From the NCBI RefSeq assembly GCF_902635505.1, contig NC_045429.1, positions 38,337,831 to 38,401,830 on the forward strand: 64,000 nt of DNA, written 5' to 3'. The DNA is from Sarcophilus harrisii. Its lineage: Eukaryota; Chordata; Mammalia; Dasyuromorphia; Dasyuridae. The position numbers and the translations under genes are program-made. Positions 24,833-34,566 of this stretch are shown here, piece by piece (within the stretch, counting starts at the first letter, position 1; each line of letters begins with the position of its first letter). The notes beneath the pieces were generated by a model. That model was not told where the DNA came from. It worked only from the letters and a program-made list of their open reading frames with translations, and searched no databases.

Positions 24833-25147
24833 CCTTCCCTATGCATTCCTCATTCTTCCTGTGAGTTCCAGACCTGCATCACCATTCATGCATTTCCAAC
24901 TCAACATGCCTCCAACAGAGGTCATCTGTCCCTCCCCTCCAAAATACCTGATCCCTCTGCCTAAGTGTAGAACAAATGCTTGACTGTTTCCTTCTTTTTC
25001 TCACACTTCCACTTTACTTCTCCTTCACATAATCTAGATTCCAGTCAAACTGACTTACTACCACCTCTTCCCAATTCACAACATTCTTTCTCTTTGGTGC
25101 CTTAACAAAAGCTATCCCTCCCCTCCTTAATCCGCTCCAAACACCAA

Positions 25148-25149
<2 letters not shown>
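24833..25149 (+). mobile_element. L2-like sequence continuing after the SINE
   Basis: 'catttccaactcaacatgcc', 'tccaacagaggtcatctgtc' and 'tacctgatccctctgcc' fit L2. Decayed. Confidence 0.5.

Positions 25150-25200
<51 letters not shown>
25150..25200. repeat. (CA)n microsatellite
   Basis: About 25 pure CA units. Confidence 0.98.
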
Positions 25201-25203
<3 letters not shown>

Positions 25204-25439
25204 ACTCTCCAGCTTGGAATACTTTCCTTCAGATTCTAGGACTCCCAGGCTGTACCCCAAATGAAGTAACATTGGTAAAGCTCTTTGCAAACCCTAAAGA
25301 ACTACTATTTTTAAGCTATTGTTTTTATTAATAGTATTCCCATCCCATTTTTTAAAATTTAGTTTGTATACCTTTTTGTCACTCACATGTTAGGCACAAA
25401 GTAGGTGAATCAGTGATTCTAAGAGTCACTTCTCTCTCC

Positions 25440-26190
25440 TCACCTTTCTTTACTTCTCAGCAACCTCCTTCACATGGGAGCAGCACATTTTCACCTTTCT
25501 GGCTCTGCATGACAGTATCCTCTCCCAATTTCTTCCTCTTCCCTGTGTGACCACTCCTCCAAAAGTTTCCTTTGCTACATCTCCATCCATGCCAGGCTCA
25601 CAAACCACAGATGTCTCCGAAGGCTGGAACCTCTTTTTCCCTCTGTGCTCATCTCATCAGTGCCACTGGTTTATTTGTCATCTCTACACAGAAGATTTTC
25701 AGTTTTATTAGAATCCAGCCCAAATCTACACTTCCAAGTTTCACATCACCAATTGCCTCCTAAAATCCTAAAATGGATATTCTCTAGGGCTTTCAAATAC
25801 GTGTCCAAAATAGAACATATCTTTCTCCCCAAACCCTCCCCCTCCCTAACTTTCCTGTTATAGTCCAGGACATCATAGTCCTTCCACTCACCAAGGCTGG
25901 CAATCTAGGTGTCATCCTCAACTCCCCACTAGCGCTCACATGCTGTCAAATCTCATTTCTACCTTCACAAAATCTCCCTGAAACATCCCATTCCCTTGGC
26001 TCATAAGCAACCATCTTATTGCAAAGCCCTGATCACCTCTTGCCTAGACTCTTGAAGTATACAGGGTGTTCAAGGAAGACTATCCCCTTCAGTGTGAAGA
26101 TTTGCCAAGCCCTTTACAGGGTTACTCAGCCATCTTTGGTGTCTACCTGGCACTCAATTCTCACCTGTGGCTTCAAGAAGATATAGCACT
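25440..26190 (+). mobile_element. L2 LINE, first part
   Basis: 'ctaggtgtcatcctcaactc', 'cattcccttggctcataagc' and 'cctgatcacctcttgcctag' are L2 ORF2 blocks. The element continues past a SINE at 26,640. Confidence 0.65.
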
Positions 26191-26637
26191 GGGGCAGCTA
26201 GGTGGCACAGTGGATAGAGCACCAGCCCTGAAGCCAAGAGGTACTGAGTTCAAATCCGACCTCAGACACTTAATGATTCCTAGCTGTGTGACCCTGGGCA
26301 AGTCACTTAAGTCCAAGCATGTGAAGATCCCACCAGCAGAACGGGCACAAGAATAATGTGATCCGATGGCCCCGAAGGAGACTGAAGCAGACACCAAGAA
26401 GTGCCGAGAGTAAAGTCAAACATGGAAAACACCAAGATCAGCTGCTGCATGCCTGGCCATCAACAAGCCAGCCTAACTTTTGCCTTGCCACTGGACTCTG
26501 ATGACTGTGGAGGAAAGAATGAGACTGAGGACTTTGTTCAACTCTAACTCGCTTACATCCAAGTCACAAAGAAATCACTAGTGATCTTCTGGGCCCTCTT
26601 TGAAAACAAAGTATGAACAGCAACAACAACCTTTTAA
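26191..26637 (+). mobile_element. Full-length marsupial SINE inserted in an L2
   Basis: Starts 'ggggcagctaggtggcacag', keeps the tRNA-like body to 'ctgggcaagtcacttaagtc', then a long unique half ('ccactggactctgatgactg', 'gaaatcactagtgatcttct') ending in a (CAA)n tail. It is the most complete SINE in the window. Confidence 0.88.
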
Positions 26638-26639
26638 AG

Positions 26640-27085
26640 TCTCAAGTTTCTCCCCCTCTTGATTCATTTCTCCAGTCAGCTGTCAGAGATTTTCCCAAAG
26701 AGAAAGTCAAACCATATCAGACCCCCATTCAATAAGCACTGACAGATACTCATATCTTGACTTTCAAAGATAAAGTGTGAAGTCTTCCTAGTGGCACTGA
26801 AGGATCTTCTCTATAATCAGACTCTTTCCTATCATTTCAGCCTTTTTATAGCTTGGTCACACACTCTACAATTCAGATATTACTTGGGCTTATTAACTTA
26901 TCCTCACAAAGGATACTCCATCTCCCACTACTTTGCTTTAGACATCCACCATTGCATCTTCCTCCTAACTCCTCTGACTTCCTTCAAGACCCAGCTCCAA
27001 TTTCATCTTCCATGGGCAGCCTTTCCCAACCTTCCCTGCTGCTGCTAATGTCTTCTCTCTTAAATGAGCTTCAATTTGTTTCACA
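26640..27085 (+). mobile_element. L2 LINE, second part
   Basis: 'tggcactgaaggatcttctc', 'agcttggtcacacactctac' and 'cttccttcaagacccagctc' continue the L2 order interrupted at 26,190. Confidence 0.72.
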
Positions 27086-27107
27086 CACACACACATTCAT
27101 TCTCATA

Positions 27108-27114
<7 letters not shown>

Positions 27115-27178
<64 letters not shown>
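27115..27178. repeat. (TC)n microsatellite
   Basis: About 32 nearly pure TC units, the longest simple repeat in the left half. Long polypyrimidine/polypurine tracts can form triplex (H-) DNA. Confidence 0.98.
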
Positions 27179-27182
<4 letters not shown>

Positions 27183-27184
27183 TA

Positions 27185-27470
27185 GAAGATAAATGAAGTA
27201 CTTATTAAGTACTATGTGTCAATCATTAGGCAACTAAGTTAGAACTAAATAAAAGAGCAAATTCCTAGCCTTAAGAAGTTTACAATCTAGTTGGGGGGAA
27301 AAAACATAACTAGATCTGGGGGTTGGGAGGCAGTGGAAAGTCTGGAGAGTCATAGGAAAGAACTATGAAAGGCTAGGACCTTCCAGAAATGGTGATTTGA
27401 AGCAGGAAGTGACCAACCAAAAGGAAATGCCAGGAGGGCAGAGGCATCTCTAGAGTGTGAAGGCTGCTGG
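27185..27470 (-). mobile_element. L2 3' region, minus strand
   Basis: 'aagtacttattaagtactat' and 'ttaagaagtttacaatctag' mark reversed L2. Confidence 0.65.
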
Positions 27471-27494
27471 AGAAAAAAATGAAAAGATAAGTAC

Positions 27495-27640
27495 ACCTAA
27501 TTCTTTCTCTCTATGTTGTCTCCTCCTTGTTAGCTCCTTGAGGACAAGGAGAGTTTTATGTATCTTTATATCTTCAAAGAAAACATGACACATGGTACGG
27601 TTAACAAATGCTTATATTACGTGTTCATTATGTACCAGGC
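27495..27640 (+). mobile_element. L2 3' end
   Basis: 'gttagctccttgaggacaag' and 'gttaacaaatgcttatatta' mark the L2 terminus. Confidence 0.65.
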
Positions 27641-27929
27641 ATTGAAATTGAGGAGTGGGGACTGAGAGGGAGAAACCTTTACAAAAAGCTTTTTCAATAG
27701 AGCTGGCTAATTATAATCTTTAAGGTTCAGAATTATAATTCTTTTTGGGTCAATTTCAAAAAGAAACAGGGTCAATGGCACATATAGGATGGGGGCAGGA
27801 AAGAAGGGCTTAAAAAATCACATATTAACATTTTCTGTGTTCTATTGTATTTTTATTTTATCAAATATTTTCCAAGTACATCTTTTTTTTTTTCCATCTG
27901 GTTCAGTGGGGGTATGTTTGATACCTTTG

Positions 27930-29245
27930 TTTTAAGGAACTAGAATGAACAGAATTGGTCCCAGGAAGCTGGAAACAGGCAAAAGACACCATTTTGAAGA
28001 GCAGAAACTCAAATTAGGGAAATACGGACTATTGAGCTTAACACTGTTCTCTGGAAAGATTTTATAATTAATTACAAACAGCTGTTTTTAAGCTCTTAGA
28101 AAAAGAAGAGGTAATCACGAAAAGGTAGTGTTTTTGTTTTTTGTTTGTTTGTTTTTTAAAGGGCATTCAAACTAACCTCAATTCCCCTTATGATGGAATC
28201 AGAGATATTGAACATCAGGTTATTTGGACTTCAGCAAGGATTCTGGCCATCTTTCTTACTGTAGAGACATGATCATGATGAAACACAAAATAGCTACCAG
28301 TTCAATTGAATATAGTCCAAGTTAGATCAAAGCAAATAAGACAAGAGTAGCGATAATGTCCTGCCATTTAGGAGGGGGGAAACTTGTCTAAAGTTCTAGC
28401 CTTTGCCCTTTATTATTCAACATTTTTATCCATTACTTAGATAAAAACGCAGCAGGCATGCTCATAAAAATTGAAAGGAAAATAAAGCTAGAAAAGCTAT
28501 TTAATATTTAGATGGAAAAAAAGGAGGATTCAAAAAAATTTTGATAAAACGGAAAGATAAGTCCTAAGTAATAGATACTAGTTAATGGGACCAAATGTAA
28601 ATCCTTGGACTTAGCTTCTTACAAAATACTTATGTACCCAGGAAGACTAGGGATACCTGGAGTAATCATTTCAGATAAACTCAATGTAAACCAACAATAT
28701 ACCAATAGTAGGGTTGCTAAAAAAAACACTAATGTACGTCTAGGCTCATGAAGAGAACAGTATTCAGCACTACAGAGCTAAAACTTCACTCCAACCTTTC
28801 CTGGGCAAATTAGTACAATGTTCAATGTTGGGCACCAAAATCTGAGATACTGACACAAGGGATCCAAATTAGGAAGAGGGGGGAGAAAAAACTGGTGTGG
28901 GTGGGGGGGAGAAGAGGGAGTAAAATCCATGCCATAGGATAAATGTTTAAAGTACAGGGAATGTTTATAATAAAAGAACAAAGTTGCAAAGTACTTATGA
29001 CAATGCTTCAAATATCTGAGGGTATATCCTGTGGAAGAGTTAAGTCTTGTGTATATTCTTTCCAAAGGATACACTAGAACCAATGAGCAGAAATAAAAAG
29101 CAGATTTCAATATGAAAACCTTCCTAATCTTATTTGTGTTCCAGACATGGAATGGAAAGTCTTGTGAGGTAGTTGCTAATAACTATTTGAGGTGAGTGCC
29201 TAATAACTGAGAATATTCAAGCAGAGGCTTGCTAAGAACTTACCC
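27930..29245 (+). mobile_element. CR1/L3 LINE, ORF2 and 3' end
   Basis: 'actgttctctggaaagattt', 'ttatttggacttcagcaagg', 'caacatttttatccattact' and 'gttcaatgttgggcaccaaa', then 'attcaagcagaggcttgcta', follow CR1/L3 reverse transcriptase to 3' end in order over 1.3 kb. An ancient dead copy. Confidence 0.8.
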
Positions 29246-29924
29246 AAGATGCTAAGCTGGGCAAATAATTCTTACATGATGAGGTCCTATTGTAAGGCTC
29301 TTTTGCTCAGGGTAACAACACTATTTTCACAGTCCCCTCCGGAACAAACTGCTTCCTTCAAATCTTTGATTTTCATAAGTATTGTTTTGTTTGGAAAAAA
29401 AAGTAACTTTCGATTCTATAGCACAAACATATTAATTTTCAAAATAGAATTATGGATATGATCAATTTTGACAAGAGACACTGTCATAGCAGGTCTTTCA
29501 ATTGAAACACAATCTGAAATCAAACAGTATTCAGGGACTAGTACACAATGTCCTTTCTTATCAAACGGAAAAGCAAAGAGAAGTTTCTTGGAAGGAAGCA
29601 TTTTTCCAATGGAGTTCTTTTGTATGTCAGAATGGAAAGAGGACTTCATCAATTTTGAGAGGCAGGTAATTTTTGCACTTAGAGAAAATCATGAACGTGT
29701 GCTCTGTAGAAAGGGGAAGTTGTATATTTTCGTGCTCTCAACACAGAATCGAATCATGTCCATTACACACATACAAAAAAAGGACAACTACTTAACTAAT
29801 AGAATTCTTTCAGTTTACATTACATTACATCAAGTCTTTCATGCCAGGAGTTGGATTTTCCTAGTCCAATGTCTACAGTTTATTATAAAAGAGGCACATT
29901 TACTTCTGGCCCCATACAATTAGC
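29246..29924 (+). other. Unassigned; carries a 151-codon open frame (29468-29923)
   Basis: The frame starts MTRDTVIAGLSIETQ and ends LLLAPYN, with no signal peptide, domain or repeat I recognise. Nothing around it suggests a gene, such as a splice pattern or CpG promoter, and a chance frame of this length is possible in 64 kb. It sits between a CR1/L3 and a poly(A) run. Confidence 0.25.
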
Positions 29925-29963
29925 CAAAAAAAAAAAAAAAAAAAACTTGCAGAAAACAAAATT

Positions 29964-29995
29964 TTAATAGGTCTATTAGTAAGTAGACCTATTAA
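29964..29995. repeat. 12-bp perfect inverted repeat with 8-base loop
   Basis: Arms ttaataggtcta (29964-29975) and tagacctattaa (29984-29995), 20 bp after a long A-run. Confidence 0.85.
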
Positions 29996-30640
29996 CTAAT
30001 ATCACTTGAAAAAAGCCTAAGGCTCCACATATGCAGATTTCTTCATGGGCAATAATTTAATAAAGCATTTGAAGATTTCAAGCAAAATACAAGTTGAAAG
30101 GTAATGTGTTTCCTGAGCTATGTCTGTAGCATACTGAAATTATTACATTCTCCAGTATATCCTCGGAAATTCTCATGTTCCCGACTGCAGCATTTCTTGA
30201 GGTATTGAATGGCATGATGTGACTGACAGATATCCTTTCTTTCTTTAAAAAAAAAAAAAATCTTCACATAGATGATGGCTTTATAACATTTCCTGAACAA
30301 CAAAACAGTATCATACATGCAAGGAAAATAAACATACCCACTTTACAGATAAATAGTAAATTACATAGCTTGACAGTCAGGAAGCCAGCTACCATTGGTC
30401 TTTTTCTCCTTTAAAATCATCTTGGAAACAACACTCAACTCAAGTGTTATATTAAATACTTTACTTTCTTCAGGCAAGAAAGGAAAATTAAAAGTTGAGT
30501 AATTTTATATAAACACTCCAACAGGCTTCAAATCTGTAGTGTCTACATGTTAATATGTTACATATTAAAGTTCTCATTTTAAGTGCGCATGAAGTAAGCC
30601 TACCAAATACTTTTTGTTCATTAAAGCTGAATGAAGCAAA
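29996..30640. other. No recognised feature
   Basis: AT-rich intronic sequence. No gene or named repeat seen. Confidence 0.45.
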
Positions 30641-30649
30641 TTAATGCAA

Positions 30650-30900
30650 TAATAGTAATAAAGTACATTTGTAAAGCACTTTTGAGATCTGAAGAACACA
30701 AGGCACATGGTATCTCCTCTGATCCTTAAAGTAATCCTGAAGTAGATGCTGTTATGATCCCAGTGACACAGATGTGGTAGCTGTGGCTGAGAGGCTGAAT
30801 AGCTTGGATTGATATAGACAATATCTGATTGATACAGGATTAAAATTCAAGTCCTTCATGCCTCCAAATCCAACACTCTCCATTAAGCCAAGTTGTTTCC
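30650..30900 (-). mobile_element. MIR-like/core SINE
   Basis: 'aaagcacttttgagatctga', 'tctgatccttaaagtaatcc', 'agctgtggctgagaggctga' and 'attcaagtccttcatgcctc' follow the reversed core-SINE layout. Confidence 0.65.
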
Positions 30901-30949
30901 TATAAACTATAGAGATACAATTCTACACTAAAACTATAAAGATAAAATG

Positions 30950-31775
30950 ATATTCAATCAATAAGCATTTATTAAGCACCTTCTACAGCCATCTTTGTAG
31001 AGACAAAGATAAAACTTTCAATTTGAAACAGTGGCTACCCTCAAGAATCTTTCAGTCTTTAGAAAGTAAGAGTAAACAAGAGGAACAAATATGAGTATGT
31101 ACAAAATAGAAATTAATTTGGGAATCAAGGCATTAATGGCTGAAAGATTGGTGGGGAGAGGTAGCTAAGCCTTGAAGGAAACCAATTCCAAGAGGCATAT
31201 TCTGAGCAAGAAAACAAAGGGAAAGGTCCATTCTTTGAAGCAAATGGGGTAATATTAATAGATGACAAAACAGCAGAATTATTCACCTCACATCCAACAC
31301 TTCATCTCCTAATTCTGTCTTTGTTGTTCCTCACTCTTATAATATACCCTGCTCCTCTCACTTCTCTAGGCCAGTTTGGCTGAGTGGATATGAAGCATAA
31401 TAGAAATGCAAAGGTAGGTGGGGAATCAGATTGTGAAGCATCCGAAATGTCAAAGGAGTTTATATTTGACCCACAGGTATCAGGGAACTGTAACTGCTTG
31501 CGTTTATTAAGGAGAATGAACTAAGTCACCTTGGCAACTGAAAGGAGAATGGATTAGAGGGGGGGAGAAACTTGAGCCAAAGAGACCAAAGAAAGGGCAA
31601 TGGACAGAGTCCTGGCAGGAGGGATGAGGGCTTGACCTGAGAAGTAGCTGTATGTGAGTAAAGAGAAAATGGATGTGAGATGTGGAGGGAGAAAGGCCAG
31701 GATGTGACTACTGACTATTGTATACCTAAGACAAAGATGGGTGAACAATTGAGGATTATGCAGAGATTTTGAACT
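30950..31775 (-). mobile_element. L2 LINE, minus strand
   Basis: 'aataagcatttattaagcac', 'ctaccctcaagaatctttca', 'gatgagggcttgacctga' and nearby blocks are reversed L2. A short foreign piece seems to lie at 31,285-31,375. Confidence 0.68.
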
Positions 31776-32029
31776 GATTTAAATCAAAACATATTCTTTT
31801 TAGTGAATTAGATCTACATACTGATGAAATCCAATAAAATGAAGGTAATATCCTTATCAACTGCATTCATGTACAAGGGCAGAGGAGGATTAATAAACAT
31901 TTGTTCAGCTCTTTTTCTAGTTTCTAAGTACATCTTTTGTCACTCAGACACACTGATATTAACTGTTCCTTGTTACAATGATCTTGAAAACTTTCGGTAG
32001 TTTTCTAGAAAATATACTTCAAAACTGGA

Positions 32030-32170
32030 TATACTCATGTCAGCTTAATTCAATTCAAATATTAAAGGCTTGTTATTTGCAAATGACTATACTTGGGACT
32101 GGGAATATAAAAACAAATTGTTTCTGTCTTCAAGAAATTTACATTCTGGGAGGAAAATTATGAGTAAGTT
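32030..32170 (-). mobile_element. L2 3' end fragment, minus strand
   Basis: 'attaaaggcttgttatttgc' and 'cttcaagaaatttacattct' match the reversed L2 terminus. Confidence 0.55.
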
Positions 32171-32689
32171 TTTCATTCTAATCTAACATGTACTATGACA
32201 ATGAGTAGACCTAATAGGCAGCTTAGCATGGGGGATATAAAGTCTAACACCAGGAAAACCTTGGATTCAAGACCCACTTTTAACATATCCAGTCAATAAA
32301 AACTCTGTTCTAGGCAGTTCTCTGAGATCCTAAGTTGTAGAGAAGGTGCTGAATTCCAATGATAGAAGCATTTTCCATACCTAAAAGTTCTCAGTACCAA
32401 AGAAATCATAAGTCCTTTCCCTTACCCATTCCTAAGCATGTATCTTCATTTTTTTTAAAATAATCCTTTCAGTTCTTTATTCCAAAGGTTGTATAGTTCC
32501 CAATCTTTATTTAAAGTGGAAGGAGCACGTATTAAAGTAATTAGCATAAGGTTACAAGAGCTTCACCAATTTTTATCTACCTAAATCATGTCTTCCAGAT
32601 TTTTTAATGTAAATTTACAAGCCAAAATAAAGCAAAAAAATTGAATGATGAGGTTATCTTAAGTGTCTCCAAAGTATCTCCCCAAATGA
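32171..32689. other. Mostly unassigned; MIR-like scrap near 32,215-32,310
   Basis: 'cttggattcaagacccactt' is MIR-like. The rest shows nothing I can name. Confidence 0.4.
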
Positions 32690-32935
32690 AAAGCACCCCA
32701 GCTAACATTTTCCTGTAAATTCATCACAGTCCATCAAAACTTCCTAGCTCACTTCAAACACAATTCTACACCAGATTCTCTCCACTAGCTGCTCATGGGT
32801 CTCTGTCTGCGTCCATCAGAATGGAAGCGCCATGAAGGTAAGGGGCTGTGTTTCTTTTTGCTTCCATATTTATATTCCCAGAGTTTAAAATAGTGCCTGG
32901 CTCTCAGAAAGGGCTTAATAACAGTATGTATGCAC
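32690..32935 (+). mobile_element. L2 3' end, just left of the CpG island
   Basis: 'ggaagcgccatgaaggtaag', 'aatagtgcctggctctcaga' and 'aagggcttaataacag' are the L2 3' pattern. It ends about 120 bp before GC-rich sequence begins. Confidence 0.72.
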
Positions 32936-33395
32936 ATTCTCTCAACTTCTTAATAACCTCCCAACACCAATACACGCTTGCGTTCTCAAGCAGCTCGATC
33001 CGATTAAGTCGCTTTGGAAGCACATAACCTTCCTTTCCCTCCAGAAAAAGCAGCAGAAAGCGCCACATCCGTCCAAGTTCGCCCCATCTCACTGGAAAGC
33101 CACTTGTGTCTCAATGCCTGGCCGAAGTCTCGGGACGTTCACCCGGGATCCGCAGCATTTCGGACTCCCTCCTCCCAAGACCCTCCCGTCCTCTCCCGCC
33201 CCCTCCGAGGGCTCAGGGACTCCCAGCCGCTCCCAGGGAAACTGACCAGGGTCAATTTCCCGGCTTGCTACAGTTGCGGCTCCGGCGGGGAAGCCCGGGT
33301 CCCGGCATCGGTCCGCGCTCCCGCCCCAGCCTGCCTCCCCGCAGGAAGATTGCGGCCGAGGCCCCCCGGGGGGAGAGCCCCTTCTCTCCGCTCAC

Positions 33396-33519
33396 CTAGC
33401 TTGGAGCGGGACTCCTCCAGCTTCTGGATCTGGTTCTCCAGAAAGAGCATCGCCACGGCGAAGGCCAGCACCGCCAGCAGCTGCAACTTGGGCGGCATCA
33501 TAATCCTGAGGAGCCCCAT
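33396..33519 (-). CDS. HS2ST1: HS2ST1 coding exon 1 (heparan sulfate 2-O-sulfotransferase 1, N-terminus)
   Basis: This exon encodes the first 41 residues of HS2ST1, the Golgi type II membrane enzyme that moves sulfate from PAPS to the 2-O position of iduronic (and some glucuronic) acid in heparan sulfate. The reading starts MGLLRIMMPPKLQLLAVLAF and ends QIQKLEESRSKL. It matches the human N-terminus as I recall it almost residue for residue, with Leu at 18 where human has Val. Residues 1-11 are a short basic cytosolic tail, about 12-27 the signal anchor, and 28-41 the start of the coiled-coil stem used in trimer assembly. The ATG is fixed by homology. The exon ends in a consensus donor (CTAG|GTGAG, G at 33396), so the intron is phase 1, splitting codon 42 as in human. 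The sulfotransferase domain with its PAPS-binding motifs is in later exons, not seen here. Confidence 0.97.
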
Positions 33520-33524
33520 GAAAC

Positions 33525-33546
33525 CCGCCGCCGCCGCCGCCGCCGC
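33525..33546 (-). repeat. GGC trinucleotide repeat in the HS2ST1 5' leader
   Basis: About seven pure CCG/GGC units lie a few bases upstream of the HS2ST1 ATG, so they are in the transcribed leader for any start site further upstream. Such leader repeats are often variable in length and structured. Confidence 0.8.
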
Positions 33547-33987
33547 TCGGGATCACGACATACCGCGGGGGGCGGGGAGCGAGGCCCCGGGGATCCGGGG
33601 GGCGCGGGCGCGAGGCACCGAGAGGAGCCCGGCGGAGCGGGAACGGAGCGCCGCAGCGGCGAGAGAGGAGGCAGCGGTGCTGCCTCCGACCCCCCCCCCC
33701 TTCCTTCCTAGCCTCCCTCCCACCACCCACCCCCGCCCCCAGGCACCAACGCCAACGCCGCCTGCGCCCGCTGCTCCTCCTCAGCCTCAGCCGCAGCCCC
33801 GACCCCAGGGGCCCCCGCGCTGAGCAGGGCTCGGGCTCCGCTTCCCCTGCGCCGGACCAAGCCCGGCACCCAGCTCGCTCGCTGTTCGCTCCCTCGCTCT
33901 GCCCACCCGCCTCTCTTCTTCCTCCACTGCCTGCCACCCTCCCGGAGCCCCGCTCCAACACCGAGGCTGCGACTGCGCCGCCCTCGG

Positions 33988-33997
33988 CCCCGCCCCC
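33988..33997 (-). promoter_or_regulatory. GC box (Sp/KLF-type)
   Basis: CCCCGCCCCC on the plus strand, which reads GGGGGCGGGG on the HS2ST1 strand. It lies 469 bp upstream of the HS2ST1 ATG. This is a sequence match only. Confidence 0.55.
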
Positions 33998-34162
33998 AGG
34001 TAAGCCCCACCTCCTCTCCAATACGCATTCACGCACGCTGCTCAGCAGCCCCGCCTCCCGGCCTCAGCAAACATTCCTCCCTTCCCTCCCCAACCCTCCC
34101 GCAGCCGCTTCTGGACCCGCCTCTGCCACCTTAATTGCAGTGTTCTTTCGCGCCGGATTACG

Positions 34163-34167
34163 ATTGG
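34163..34167 (-). promoter_or_regulatory. Inverted CCAAT box (NF-Y-type)
   Basis: ATTGG within cgATTGGttt, about 396 bp upstream of the SELENOF ATG and 644 bp upstream of the HS2ST1 ATG. An inverted CCAAT box between divergent genes is a common NF-Y site in bidirectional promoters. No CCACG follows at the 9-base spacing of an ER-stress element. Confidence 0.5.
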
Positions 34168-34226
34168 TTTACTCAGCTGCCATTAAAATTAGCTCAGCAG
34201 GTGACTGGCTAAAAGGAAGCGACAGA

Positions 34227-34237
34227 GAGGCGGGGCG
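34227..34237 (+). promoter_or_regulatory. GC box (Sp/KLF-type) on the SELENOF side
   Basis: GAGGCGGGGCG-type match, 60 bp downstream of the CCAAT box and on the SELENOF side of it. This is a sequence match only. Confidence 0.45.
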
Positions 34238-34428
34238 AAGCTAGAGGAAGGAACGAACGTTTTAGGAGTTGGAAAGAAATGCCATGAATGAAACTGAAGG
34301 GGCCCTCAAAAGGAATAGAATCATAGGAGTCCTAATAATGTGCCTGACTGTGAGAAACAAGAACAAAACAAAAAGACCCTCGTATCCCTTGATATTTTAG
34401 GGGACCCCCCCGGGAGATCTTCATTCCA

Positions 34429-34436
34429 TCATGTGA
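34429..34436 (+). promoter_or_regulatory. M-box/E-box TCATGTGA (MiT/TFE or USF-type)
   Basis: TCATGTGA followed by C, an E-box of the type bound by MITF/TFE3/TFEB and USF factors, 123 bp upstream of the SELENOF ATG. It overlaps a minimal start-stop ATG TGA at 34431-34436. Binding is inferred from the motif alone. Confidence 0.35.
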
Positions 34437-34442
34437 CTCGCT

Positions 34443-34550
34443 ATGAAGCTACTGTGCGCGGCTAGCGGAAAGCTAACGACCCAAAGCGTCAGGCCCCACG
34501 CCAGACACCCTAAAGAGGGGTCCTCGGGATTCATCAGGACCCGAGGATAA
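34443..34550 (+). other. Candidate 35-codon upstream ORF in the SELENOF leader
   Basis: An ATG at 34443 opens a 35-codon frame (MKLLCAASGKLTTQ...) ending with TAA at 34548-34550, eight bases before the SELENOF ATG and in a different frame. It matters only if transcription starts upstream of 34443. With a short leader it would not be transcribed. No conserved family is recognised. Confidence 0.3.
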
Positions 34551-34558
34551 CGGCGGCG

Positions 34559-34566
34559 ATGGCGGC
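34559..34566 (+). promoter_or_regulatory. YY1-type motif overlapping the SELENOF start codon
   Basis: ATGGCGGC is the core of the YY1 site, which in many mammalian housekeeping genes overlaps the initiator ATG just downstream of the transcription start. If real, it suggests a short SELENOF leader. Confidence 0.4.

Larger units (their letters stand above)
1..33395 (-). other. HS2ST1: HS2ST1 intron 1 (partial, continues beyond left edge)
   Basis: Everything left of the exon 1 donor is read as the first intron of HS2ST1. The human gene also has a very long intron 1. I looked on the minus strand for exon 2, expected to encode RAIARHEVREIEQRHTMDG or a close variant, and found nothing like it. The intron is at least 33 kb. 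Its contents (L1, L2, CR1/L3, SINEs, microsatellites) are listed separately. Confidence 0.85.
33520..34558. promoter_or_regulatory. Shared bidirectional promoter and both 5' leaders
   Basis: The 1,039 bp between the two start codons must hold both transcription starts and leaders, unless an upstream non-coding exon exists. There is no TATA box in a convincing place. Visible elements are GC boxes on both strands, one inverted CCAAT box, an M-box-type E-box and a YY1-type motif at the SELENOF start, listed separately. The left half (33.52-34.06 kb) is extremely GC-rich. The part at 34.13-34.43 kb is milder and could be the core between the divergent starts. Exact start sites cannot be read from sequence. 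Confidence 0.85.

Noticed and set aside
26853-27185. 110-codon frame ending in a Ser-Leu repeat
   Set aside because: The tail is the (TC)n microsatellite, and the front is L2.
33014-33823. 269-codon plus-strand open frame across the HS2ST1 first exon
   Set aside because: It is antisense to a certain exon and rich in Pro/Ala/Arg, as expected for a stop-poor GC-rich island. No domain.
33392-34036. 214-codon minus-strand open frame overlapping the HS2ST1 start
   Set aside because: It is out of frame with HS2ST1 and low-complexity Gly/Arg/Ala from GC-rich DNA. It would need a start site far upstream. Probably chance.
34149-34167. ER-stress element (CCAAT-N9-CCACG) near the SELENOF side of the promoter
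   Set aside because: The inverted CCAAT is present, but the bases at the 9-base spacing are CGCGC, not CGTGG, so there is no ERSE.
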